In this document: positions 1 to 6,422 of the stretch, one piece after another
How positions within the stretch are numbered: position 1 is the stretch's first letter
Layout: each line of letters opens with the position of its first letter
Assembly (NCBI GenBank): GCA_004322375.1
Contig: SCUC01000268.1
Span: 1 to 9,532, forward strand
Reading direction: 5' to 3'
Source: Bacteroidota bacterium
GTDB lineage: Bacteria > Bacteroidota > Ignavibacteria > UBA10030 > SZUA-254
DNA: 9,532 nucleotides
Notes under the pieces: model-generated
Told to the model about the DNA's origin: nothing
Databases searched by the model: none
What the model saw: the letters and a program-made list of their open reading frames with translations, nothing else
Made by a program: the position numbers and the translations under genes

Positions 1-134
1 AATATCAAAAACAGAGATTCTATGTACAAATTCATTTTCAAGATATTGAAGGTACTAAGTACTCTCAAATAAATATCATGGGCAATGAAGGATATCAACA
101 AGGCTTTGTGAGGGTTGATAAAACAACATTATAA
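1..134 (+). CDS. C-terminal end of an unrecognised protein (5' truncated by window edge)
   Basis: An open frame enters from the left edge with its first full codon at position 3 and ends at TAA 132-134, giving 43 visible residues rich in Gln, Tyr, Phe and Ile and ending in VDKTTL. The other two forward frames stop early, at 70-72 and near position 48. The stop overlaps the next start as TAATG (132-136), the usual geometry for translational coupling, which supports this frame being a real gene. The visible tail carries no motif I can assign, so no function is offered. It probably shares an operon with the small membrane protein that follows. Confidence 0.6.
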   Translation, partial: YQKQRFYVQIHFQDIEGTKYSQINIMGNEGYQQGFVRVDKTTL

Positions 135-361
135 TGCCAACCTACATCTGGACAATATTAATTTTAATTGTCGTAGTCGCCTTCCTCATCTACGCAACAA
201 AAAAACGTTGGGTCTCGTGGCGCGGCGGGAGCGGCATAGCAACACTCACGGCGTTTCATGATTTTCAAACAAAAGACAAACAGGATGCAATCGAATACGT
301 AATGGAGGAGCAGGCGGGAAAGAAGATGGAGGAACAGGAGAGTGGGGAGGGTGAGAAGTGA
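134..361 (+). CDS. Small single-pass membrane protein with charged cytoplasmic tail
   Basis: This encodes 75 residues. Residues about 4-21 form one hydrophobic helix (Ile, Leu and Val rich), followed at once by Lys-Lys-Arg at 23-25, which predicts N-out/C-in topology or an uncleaved anchor. There is no lipobox cysteine and no clear signal peptidase site. A Gly-rich turn (WRGGSG) leads into a soluble segment, TAFHDFQTKDKQDAIEYVMEE, then a highly charged tail with MEEQ twice. The start overlaps the preceding stop (TAATG), so translation is probably coupled. The last codons run into the 7-bp repeat tract, so the EEQESGEGEK tail may be partly repeat-derived and poorly conserved. I do not recognise a named family; a small inner-membrane protein of unknown function is as far as the sequence goes. 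Confidence 0.7.
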   Translation: MPTYIWTILILIVVVAFLIYATKKRWVSWRGGSGIATLTAFHDFQTKDKQDAIEYVMEEQAGKKMEEQESGEGEK

Positions 362-490
362 GCGGTGGGCGGTGAGCAAAGAGCAAAGAGCAAAGAGCAG
401 AAAACGAAGTACCAAGTACCAAGTACAAAGTACCGAAAACTACAAACAAAAAACAATAAACAGAAAACCGGAACAGGAAACTGAAGAATG
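351..490 (+). repeat. In-phase heptanucleotide repeat tract, T-poor
   Basis: Starting at 351, the sequence can be cut into consecutive 7-mers that stay in register to the clpB start codon. The units are GTGAGAA, GTGAGCG, GTGGGCG, GTGAGCA, then AAGAGCA three times (379-399), GAAAACG, AAGTACC twice, AAGTACA, AAGTACC (407-434), GAAAACT, ACAAACA, AAAAACA, ATAAACA, GAAAACC, GGAACAG, GAAACTG and AAGAATG (484-490). The unit changes several times but the phase does not slip. Only 9 T occur between 361 and 487. The tract covers the end of the small membrane-protein gene, the whole spacer and the clpB ribosome binding site. Several minus-strand open frames here are low-complexity by-products of the period-7 repeat. 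Confidence 0.85.
475..478 (+). promoter_or_regulatory. Shine-Dalgarno site for clpB
   Basis: AGGA lies 9 bases before the clpB ATG at 488, inside an A-rich leader with little T. It supports the chosen start, and it sits within the last heptads of the repeat tract. Confidence 0.6.
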
Positions 491-3109
491 AACTTCAACA
501 AATTCACCATAAAATCACAGGAAGCTGTGCAAAACGCGCAGGAGATTGCGCAGAGCTATGGCAACCAGGCTATCGAGCCGGAACATTTACTTGCAGCGTT
601 AGTACAGGATACAGAAGGATTAGTTGTTCCCATCTTGCAAAAGCTGGGTAGCAATGTTGATTACATTAAAATTAAAATCGGTGAGGCATTAGAGAAATTG
701 CCAAAGGTAACTGGCGCGGGTGTTGGCAATCAATTTTTAGGTCAGGCGTTAAATGAGCTGTTTGATGTTGCGCTCAAGGAGGCAAGCTCGTTGAAAGATG
801 AATACGTCAGCACAGAGCATTTATTGCTCGCGTTAGTCTCAGCGAAATCGGCGGGAGGGAAGCTGTTGCGCGACCAGGGGGTAACGAAGGAAAACATCTA
901 CAAAGCGTTGAAAGACGTTCGAGGCACACAGCGTGTAACCGACCAAACGCCTGAAGAAAAATACCAATCGCTGGAGCGTTTCGGGCGCGACCTGAACGAA
1001 TTAGCCCGCCGTGGCAAGCTCGACCCCGTCATCGGGCGTGATGAAGAAATCCGCAGAGTGCTGCAAGTGCTTTCACGCCGCACGAAAAACAATCCCGTGC
1101 TTATTGGAGAGCCGGGCGTAGGCAAAACCGCAATTGCCGAAGGCATCGCGCACCGTATTATACAGGGAGATGTGCCGGAAAATCTCAAAACAAAACGCAT
1201 CATCGCGCTGGATATGGGAAGCCTTGTCGCAGGCACCAGCTTTCGCGGACAATTTGAAGAACGGCTCAAAGCGGTGCTGAAGGAAGTGACAGAATCTCAG
1301 GGAGAAATAATTCTTTTCATTGATGAATTGCATACGCTTGTCGGCGCGGGGGCGGCGCAGGGAGCTGTAGATGCTGCAAACATGCTCAAGCCAGCTCTTT
1401 CACGCGGAGATTTGCGCGCAATCGGCGCAACGACAATTGATGAATACAGGAAGCACATCGAAAAAGACCCCGCGCTTGAACGGCGTTTCCAGCCCGTGCT
1501 GATTGACGAGCCGACTGTTGAGGATACCATTTCTATTTTGCGCGGGTTAAAGGAACGCTATGAGGTGCATCATGGCGTGCGAATCACGGATGGCGCGATT
1601 GTCGCGGCGGCGCAACTGAGCCACCGCTACATCAGCGACCGTTTCTTGCCGGACAAGGCGATTGATTTAGTTGATGAGTCGGCATCCAAGCTTCGTATTG
1701 AAATTGACTCGCTGCCGGAAGAATTAGACGACGTCGAGCGAAGAATAAAGCAGCTTGAGATTGAAAAGGAAGCCATCAAACGCGAAAAAGACGAAGCTTC
1801 GAAGGAACGGCTTGAGGTTATTGCAAAAGAATTAGCCGAGCTGAACCAGCAGCGTTCCGAGCTGAAAGCGCATTGGCAAAATGAGAAGGAGTTTATTCAA
1901 TCCATCAGGAAAATGAAGGAGGAAATTGAGAACGCCAGAACCGATGCTGAAAAGAAAGAGCGCGAGGGCGACCTCGCGAAAGTTGCAGAAATCCGTTACG
2001 GCGTGATTGCTTCGTTGGAAAAGAAGCTGAAAGAGGCATCGGAGAAGCTTGCGGTTATCCAGCGCGATAAAAAAATGTTGAAAGAGGAAGTTGATGCGGA
2101 AGACATCGCGGAAATAGTCGCGAAGTGGACGGGCATTCCCGTAAGCCGTATGTTAGAAAGCGAACGAACCAAGTTGCTGCATCTTGAAGACCGCTTACAC
2201 GAGCGCGTTATCGGGCAGGAGGAAGCGGTGCGCGCCGTTGCCGATGCAATCCGCCGCAACCGCGCAGGCTTGCAGGATGAAAAGAGACCGATTGGCTCCT
2301 TTATTTTCCTCGGCAGTACCGGCGTCGGAAAAACCGAGCTTGCCCGCGCGCTTGCAGAGTTTTTATTCAATGATGAAAACGCGCTTGTGCGTATTGATAT
2401 GAGCGAGTACATGGAGAAATTCTCCGTATCGCGGCTTATCGGCGCTCCGCCCGGATATGTCGGCTACGAGGAAGGGGGACAGCTGACGGAAGCAGTCAGG
2501 CGAAAGCCCTACTCGGTTATTCTGCTCGATGAAATTGAAAAGGCTCACCCCGAAGTCTTCAACGTGCTGCTGCAGGTGCTGGATGAAGGGAGGCTTACCG
2601 ATAGCAAAGGACGGACAGTCAATTTCAAGAACACGATTATTATAATGACCTCGAATCTCGGCTCGCATCTCATCATGCAAAAGCTGATGGAGCAGCAGGA
2701 GGTGAGCGACGACGCGCTCTCTGTAATCTATGAAGAGCTGCGCGTGCAATTGTTTGAAATTCTCCGGCAGTCTATTCGCCCGGAATTCTTGAACCGAATT
2801 GATGAAATTATTCTCTTCAAGCTGCTTGGGGGGGAGGAGCTTCGTCATATTGTTGAGATTCAGCTCAAGCGTGTGCAAATGTTGCTTGATGCAAAAAATA
2901 TCAAGATGGAGTTTACCGCAGAAGCGAAAGACTGGCTCGCCAAGCTGGGCTACGACCCAACGCTAGGCGCGAGACCGCTCAAACGAGTCATCCAGAACCA
3001 CATTGTCAATAAGCTATCGGAAAAATTAATTGCAGGAGAGTTTGGAGAAGGTGATACAATCGAAGTGGTGCTGGATAAGCGGGGGTTGATTGAGTTTGTG
3101 AGGAAGTAG
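488..3109 (+). CDS. clpB: ATP-dependent protein disaggregase ClpB
   Basis: This 873-residue Hsp100 AAA+ protein forms a hexamer that threads aggregated polypeptides through its pore with DnaK/DnaJ/GrpE. Domains in order: Clp N-domain repeats (about 1-150); first AAA+ module with Walker A GEPGVGKT at 207-214, Walker B FIDE ending at E280 and the Arg-finger pair R332/R333; coiled-coil middle domain (about 405-535, rich in Glu and Lys) that separates ClpB from ClpA/ClpC; second AAA+ module with Walker A GSTGVGKT at 609-616, Walker B LLDE at 679-682, sensor TSNLGS and FLNR with R770; then the C-terminal small domain. The length is close to the roughly 860 residues usual for the family. I see no IGF/IGL ClpP-docking loop, as expected for a disaggregase. 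The start is backed by AGGA 9 bases upstream. No CIRCE element is visible, so heat control is not evident, and expression may come from a promoter further left. Confidence 0.97.
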   Translation: MNFNKFTIKSQEAVQNAQEIAQSYGNQAIEPEHLLAALVQDTEGLVVPILQKLGSNVDYIKIKIGEALEKLPKVTGAGVGNQFLGQALNELFDVALKEASSLKDEYVSTEHLLLALVSAKSAGGKLLRDQGVTKENIYKALKDVRGTQRVTDQTPEEKYQSLERFGRDLNELARRGKLDPVIGRDEEIRRVLQVLSRRTKNNPVLIGEPGVGKTAIAEGIAHRIIQGDVPENLKTKRIIALDMGSLVAGTSFRGQFEERLKAVLKEVTESQGEIILFIDELHTLVGAGAAQGAVDAANMLKPALSRGDLRAIGATTIDEYRKHIEKDPALERRFQPVLIDEPTVEDTISILRGLKERYEVHHGVRITDGAIVAAAQLSHRYISDRFLPDKAIDLVDESASKLRIEIDSLPEELDDVERRIKQLEIEKEAIKREKDEASKERLEVIAKELAELNQQRSELKAHWQNEKEFIQSIRKMKEEIENARTDAEKKEREGDLAKVAEIRYGVIASLEKKLKEASEKLAVIQRDKKMLKEEVDAEDIAEIVAKWTGIPVSRMLESERTKLLHLEDRLHERVIGQEEAVRAVADAIRRNRAGLQDEKRPIGSFIFLGSTGVGKTELARALAEFLFNDENALVRIDMSEYMEKFSVSRLIGAPPGYVGYEEGGQLTEAVRRKPYSVILLDEIEKAHPEVFNVLLQVLDEGRLTDSKGRTVNFKNTIIIMTSNLGSHLIMQKLMEQQEVSDDALSVIYEELRVQLFEILRQSIRPEFLNRIDEIILFKLLGGEELRHIVEIQLKRVQMLLDAKNIKMEFTAEAKDWLAKLGYDPTLGARPLKRVIQNHIVNKLSEKLIAGEFGEGDTIEVVLDKRGLIEFVRK

Positions 3110-3152
3110 TTGAGATTTTGAGTAGTTGAGTAATGCTGTAGTGGAGTAATGA
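3105..3152 (+). repeat. Three degenerate 16-bp tandem units over the clpB stop
   Basis: The units AGTAGTTGAGATTTTG (3105-3120), AGTAGTTGAGTAATGC (3121-3136) and TGTAGTGGAGTAATGA (3137-3152) follow each other at exactly 16 bp. The first ten bases are identical between units 1 and 2. The array contains the clpB TAG at 3107-3109. The rest of the 3110-3364 spacer shows no convincing gene and no clear intrinsic terminator. Confidence 0.65.
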
Positions 3153-3312
3153 TGCCTTAACTGTGCAAAGTGGCAAAATAGATGAAACAAAAGGAGTTTT
3201 CTTCTTTACACTTCTGCTTCTCCGTTCCTCAATTCTCGAACTTTGATGTAATAAACATTCAAGTAATCCTATCAAAAAGCGCATAAGTAGTCAGGCGATA
3301 TCGTTGCACACC

Positions 3313-3341
3313 TTACCAAAAATTCTTATTTTTAACATAAT
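3313..3341 (+). promoter_or_regulatory. Candidate sigma-70-like promoter for the asparaginase/methyltransferase pair
   Basis: TTACCA (3313-3318, 4 of 6 to the -35 consensus) and CATAAT (3336-3341, 5 of 6 to the -10 consensus) are separated by 17 bp in an AT-rich stretch ending 23 bases before the start at 3365. This is a consensus match by eye only; the organism's sigma-factor preferences are unknown. Confidence 0.35.
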
Positions 3342-3364
3342 TTATGAAGAAAGTGAAATAGTTC

Positions 3365-4273
3365 ATGTTATCACTCATCATTCATGGGGGAGCTTGGGAT
3401 ATACCCGAACAAGAAATTGAAGCACATACTAATGGAATAACAACTGCGCTGACTATAGGCTGGCGTATGCTGAAATCCGGCGCAAACGCCGTTGACACAG
3501 TTGAAAAAGTTGTCAGTTCACTTGAAGATGACGGAACGTTCGACGCAGGAAAAGGTTCGCATCTTAACGCTGATGGAAGAATTGAACTGGATGCCAGCAT
3601 GATGAATGGAAAAACGCTCCGGTGCGGAGCAGTGGCAGCGGTTCACCATGTAAAAAACCCTATTTCCTTAGCTCGAAAGATTATGGAACAAAGCGAGCAT
3701 ATTTTATTGGTTGGTGCAGGCGCGGAAAATTTCGCGCTAGAGCAAGGAATGAGCCTTTGTTCGCATAAGGAGCTAATATCACAGCGTGAATTGAACAAGT
3801 GGAAAGCTTTTCAGGCATCTCATGATTTTTCGACAAAGGATGCCTTCAAGAAATCAAATCAACCGAGTGACACAGTCGGAGCTGTTGCTATGGATACTAA
3901 CGGCGATATTTGTGTCGGTACCTCTACCGGCGGTACATTTAACAAACATCCGGGGAGAGTAGGAGATTCTCCTCTCATCGGCTGCGGGACGTATGCTGAT
4001 AATGAAATCGGAGGCGTTTCCACAACAGGATGGGGGGAAGCGATGATGAAAATCGTGATGGCAAAAACAGTGATTGATTTTTTAGAACAAAACGGGGGAG
4101 ATATTCACAAAGCGGCTACAAAGGGCGTTGATTTATTAAAACGAAAAGTTGATGGCTATGGCGGCGTCATCGTCATGAATAACAAAGGGGAAGTCGGCGT
4201 TGCATACAACACGCCGCGCATGGCGCGTGCATATATTACAGAACAAATGATTGAACCAATTATTACGGTATGA
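3365..4273 (+). CDS. Isoaspartyl peptidase / plant-type L-asparaginase (Ntn hydrolase)
   Basis: This 302-residue protein belongs to the T2 family of N-terminal-nucleophile hydrolases, which cleave beta-aspartyl dipeptides and L-asparagine after self-cleavage into alpha and beta subunits. Visible hallmarks are the N-terminal IIHGGAW, the GKGSHLNADGRIELDASMM segment, the nucleophile motif DTVGAVAMD with Thr170, then GTSTGG (185-190), KHPGRVGDSP (194-203) and STTGWGE (219-225). Self-cleavage is predicted between Asp169 and Thr170. The residue before the nucleophile is Asp, as in glycosylasparaginases, where many bacterial isoaspartyl peptidases have Gly. The size matches the cytoplasmic family and no signal peptide is seen, so it is probably cytoplasmic. 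The start at 3365 places the conserved HGGAW near the N terminus; no strong Shine-Dalgarno is present. Its stop overlaps the next start as ATGA. The exact substrate cannot be told from sequence. Confidence 0.92.
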   Translation: MLSLIIHGGAWDIPEQEIEAHTNGITTALTIGWRMLKSGANAVDTVEKVVSSLEDDGTFDAGKGSHLNADGRIELDASMMNGKTLRCGAVAAVHHVKNPISLARKIMEQSEHILLVGAGAENFALEQGMSLCSHKELISQRELNKWKAFQASHDFSTKDAFKKSNQPSDTVGAVAMDTNGDICVGTSTGGTFNKHPGRVGDSPLIGCGTYADNEIGGVSTTGWGEAMMKIVMAKTVIDFLEQNGGDIHKAATKGVDLLKRKVDGYGGVIVMNNKGEVGVAYNTPRMARAYITEQMIEPIITV

Positions 4274-5604
4274 AGCTCGCCTCAATTGTAGGACATGTTC
4301 TTGAGCTTTGCGAGATTGTAGAGAACAACACAACTCCCGTTGATAAAATAGCCTGGAGCTTTTTTAAGGAGCGGCATTATTTAGGGTCGAGAGATAGGGC
4401 GAAAATCCGCGCCGCAGTGTTCGGTATGCAGCGAAACTGGAGATACATTCAAGCTGTTGCGAAGGAGTTTTATTCATCACACTCTCATGACCAAATGCTT
4501 CCATCCGGTAAAGAACGATTTTTACCCCTATTTATCGCGCACGCGTACATGGCTGCTGAGCAACCATTCGATGAAATCCTAAAGGGGCTTGCCGATGTAT
4601 GGGGCAATCATTATCCCGGTGTTGAGCTTTCTGTGTATCAGCAGTGGCTGAATGAACACGCAAAGGATGTCGGCAATTCTGCGGATATAGTCGAGCGGTA
4701 TGGTATCAAGCATTCTTTTCCGGATTGGATGGTACGCCGCCTGTACGAGCAGTATAGTAACGAAACAGAGGCGCTGCTTCAGGGATTAAACAAGATGGCG
4801 CGAATAACACTGCGCGTGAATTTGCACAAGATTTCAAGAAAGGAATGTCAACAACGGTTGCTCAATGAAGGGGTCGCGACAACGCCCACTGAACATTCTC
4901 CGGCTGGCTTGATTGCTGAAAAACGATATGACCGGATGGCATCGTCTGCCTTTAAAGAGGGGTTGTATGAATTTCAGGATGAGGGAAGCCAGTTAGTTTC
5001 GCTCATCGCGCATCCTAAGCCGAACGAGCTGGTGATAGATGCGTGCGCAGGAGGCGGGGGAAAAACGCTTCATTTGAATGAGATGATGAACGATACCGGC
5101 AAGATAATTGCAGTAGATGTTGATATGATTCGCATGAAAGGGCTTGACGCGCGCATCCGACGCTCAGCAATTCACAATATCGAACTGCAAACGAATGAAA
5201 CCTTGAACAGGCAAGAATTGTTAGGTACAGCAGACCTTGTTCTCGTTGATGCTCCTTGCAGCGGCATTGGGAGAATACGACGGAGCCCCGACATCAAATG
5301 GCGTCTTAAAGAATCGCATGTAGATCTCTATCCCTCGAAGCAAAAAGGAATTCTGGAACAAAATGCTGATATTGTCAAGCAGGGTGGTCATTTGGTCTAT
5401 GCCACCTGTTCATTGTTTAAGTCCGAAAACGAGACTGTGGTGTTAGAATTTCTTTCTTCGAGGAAAGAGTTCATTCTTCGTCAGCCTGTTGAACGAATGA
5501 CAGAGCTTGGTTTGCAATCTGAACCCGACGGTTTTATCAGGATATTACCCCATCGCTACCCGACAGATGGTTTTTTCATTGCTGTGATGGAGAAAACAGG
5601 GTAA
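4270..5604 (+). CDS. rsmB: RsmB-type 16S rRNA (cytosine-5) methyltransferase
   Basis: This 444-residue SAM-dependent RNA m5C methyltransferase is of the NOL1/NOP2/Sun family; E. coli RsmB, acting on C967 of 16S rRNA, is about 430 residues. The N-terminal 150 or so residues look like the helical NusB-like RNA-binding domain of RsmB, including FKERHYLGSRDRAKIRAAVF. The catalytic half has EFQDEGSQLVSLIA, then the SAM motif DACAGGGGKTLHL (257-269), DAPCSGIG with Cys330, and ATCSLFKSENE with Cys380. Both family cysteines are present: the TCS cysteine forms the covalent adduct with cytosine and the PCS cysteine helps release it. It starts inside the asparaginase stop (ATGA, 4270-4273) with no clear Shine-Dalgarno, so it probably depends on coupled translation. 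Assignment to RsmB rather than RsmF rests on the N-terminal domain and length; the target base is inferred. Confidence 0.88.
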   Translation: MKLASIVGHVLELCEIVENNTTPVDKIAWSFFKERHYLGSRDRAKIRAAVFGMQRNWRYIQAVAKEFYSSHSHDQMLPSGKERFLPLFIAHAYMAAEQPFDEILKGLADVWGNHYPGVELSVYQQWLNEHAKDVGNSADIVERYGIKHSFPDWMVRRLYEQYSNETEALLQGLNKMARITLRVNLHKISRKECQQRLLNEGVATTPTEHSPAGLIAEKRYDRMASSAFKEGLYEFQDEGSQLVSLIAHPKPNELVIDACAGGGGKTLHLNEMMNDTGKIIAVDVDMIRMKGLDARIRRSAIHNIELQTNETLNRQELLGTADLVLVDAPCSGIGRIRRSPDIKWRLKESHVDLYPSKQKGILEQNADIVKQGGHLVYATCSLFKSENETVVLEFLSSRKEFILRQPVERMTELGLQSEPDGFIRILPHRYPTDGFFIAVMEKTG

Positions 5605-5657
5605 ACCGGAAAAGTATTTGCTGGTATTATTAATACAAGTAGCCATAAAAGCCGTGC

Positions 5658-5771
5658 TGTCATACCTGCGAAGGTCGCCTTTGGCGAACCTCGTCAAAGA
5701 CGGGCAGGTATCCAATCATTACCTGTAGAAACCGAAAGAATGATTGGATTCCCGCTTTCGCGGGAATGACA
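5658..5771. repeat. 114-bp branched inverted-repeat (REP-like) element
   Basis: The ends TGTCAT (5658-5663) and ATGACA (5766-5771) are perfect inverted repeats. Inside are ATACCTGC/GCAGGTAT (5662-5669 with 5704-5711), an 11-bp pair ATCCAATCATT/AATGATTGGAT (5710-5720 with 5739-5749) and a right hairpin ATTCCCGC-TTTC-GCGGGAAT (5748-5767). The first stem encloses two more hairpins: CGCC-TTT-GGCG extended by AGGT/ACCT around one bulged A (5672-5691), and CGTC-AAA-GACG (5692-5702). The right arm, CGGGAATGACA, is of the kind seen in dispersed palindromic repeats of many bacteria. The element lies 53 bp past the methyltransferase stop and could act as a 3' stabiliser or weak terminator. No ORF with coding features is seen in it. 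Confidence 0.8.
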
Positions 5772-5777
5772 AACACA

Positions 5778-5799
5778 CTTTTTAATGGTCATTAAAAAG
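5778..5799. other. 22-bp interrupted palindrome
   Basis: CTTTTTAATG (5778-5787) and CATTAAAAAG (5790-5799) are perfect 10-bp inverted repeats around a 2-base GT centre. It lies just right of the branched repeat and 30 bp upstream of the candidate -35 box for the lipoprotein gene. Such an AT-rich dyad fits a protein-binding operator better than a terminator, since it has no GC-rich stem, but neither role is shown. Confidence 0.5.
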
Positions 5800-5828
5800 C
5801 AATTGCGATTCCAATGTGGAAAAACTTT

Positions 5829-5857
5829 TTGCTATTGGTATAACGATTTTTTAAAAT
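5829..5857 (+). promoter_or_regulatory. Candidate sigma-70-like promoter for the lipoprotein/DUF58 pair
   Basis: TTGCTA (5829-5834, 4 of 6) and TAAAAT (5852-5857, 5 of 6) are spaced by 17 bp, about 50 bases before the lipoprotein start at 5910. The spacing and AT-rich context are good. The match was made by eye only. Confidence 0.4.
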
Positions 5858-5909
5858 GGGTTGTTTTCATCAATCAATTGAATAAGAAATTCACTAACGT
5901 ACAAAAAAA

Positions 5910-6422
5910 ATGAAAAATATTTTATTTGTTATTTCCACTCTGTTTTTTATCGCAGGGTGTTCACCCTCGAACGATGATTTGTTCAACGAGGCGAAGGAAG
6001 CGGAGAGTCAGAAAAATTTTCCTGTCGCGCTGGAACGGTATGCTAAAATTGTAGAGAACGACTCCCAAAGCGCTCTTGCTGAAAGTTCCCAGTATCGTAT
6101 TGCCCTGATTTACAATAACGAGCTACGCGATATTCCAAAAGCCGCTGAGGCATACAGGAAATTCAATTCGCTTTTTCCAAATAGTCATGATGCGCCGACC
6201 TGTTTGTTCCTTGCCGGGTTTCTCTACAATAACGATATGAAGAGGCATGATATGGCTAAAGAAATTTATCAAGAGTTCATGCAAAAGTATCCTAACCATG
6301 AATTAGTCGCATCTGCAAAGTTCGAGCTGGAGACAATGGGCAAAGACCCGGTTGAGTTGTTGCAGAAAGATACCACAACGCATATTGCCGGGCAACCGGG
6401 AAACGAAGGAAAGAAACAGTAG
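5910..6422 (+). CDS. TPR-repeat outer-envelope lipoprotein
   Basis: This 170-residue protein has a lipoprotein signal: Lys2, a hydrophobic stretch (4-15) and the lipobox IAGC with Cys17 as the lipidated residue. The mature part is made of about three tetratricopeptide-like helical pairs at roughly residues 23-56, 59-92 and 95-130, each with the A..Y or Y..F pattern followed by a Pro-Asn type turn (LFPNS, KYPNH). This resembles short BamD/YbgF-like TPR proteins that hold envelope complexes together, but the protein is shorter than BamD and I do not assign that role. The C-terminal 30 or so residues are polar and probably disordered. The start is preceded by a run of A with no Shine-Dalgarno. 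Its TAG overlaps the GTG of the DUF58 gene by one base, pointing to joint expression. Confidence 0.82.
   Translation: MKNILFVISTLFFIAGCSPSNDDLFNEAKEAESQKNFPVALERYAKIVENDSQSALAESSQYRIALIYNNELRDIPKAAEAYRKFNSLFPNSHDAPTCLFLAGFLYNNDMKRHDMAKEIYQEFMQKYPNHELVASAKFELETMGKDPVELLQKDTTTHIAGQPGNEGKKQ

Noticed and set aside
374..434. Short direct repeats as a possible CRISPR array
   Set aside because: The units are 7 bp, adjacent and without unique spacers, and no cas genes are present.
164..510. Three overlapping minus-strand open frames of 67-83 codons rich in Leu, Phe, Cys and Ser
   Set aside because: Their translations repeat with period 7 residues (such as SLLFALC), which is what a 7-bp repeat gives in any frame that lacks stops. 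They overlap the membrane-protein gene and have no independent coding support.
898..2878. Minus-strand and alternative-frame open frames inside clpB, up to 171 codons (2363-2878)
   Set aside because: They are opposite or out of frame with a clear, full-length clpB, have no recognisable motifs and no credible start signals.
3006..3284. Minus-strand open frame of 92 codons after clpB
   Set aside because: Part of it is the translated 16-bp repeat (for example LLHYSITQLL), it overlaps the clpB 3' end and has no motifs.
3344..3361. Five-codon ORF (MKKVK) just before the asparaginase gene
   Set aside because: It is too short to judge; it could act as a leader peptide but nothing else in the sequence supports that.
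3110..3364. Intrinsic terminator after clpB
   Set aside because: I could not find a GC-rich stem followed by a T run; pyrimidine-rich stretches near 3198-3224 have no matching stem.
5658..5771. Clover-like fold considered as a tRNA or structured non-coding RNA gene
   Set aside because: The stems do not have tRNA lengths, there is no anticodon arm or T-loop consensus, and the TGTCAT/ATGACA ends fit a dispersed palindromic repeat.
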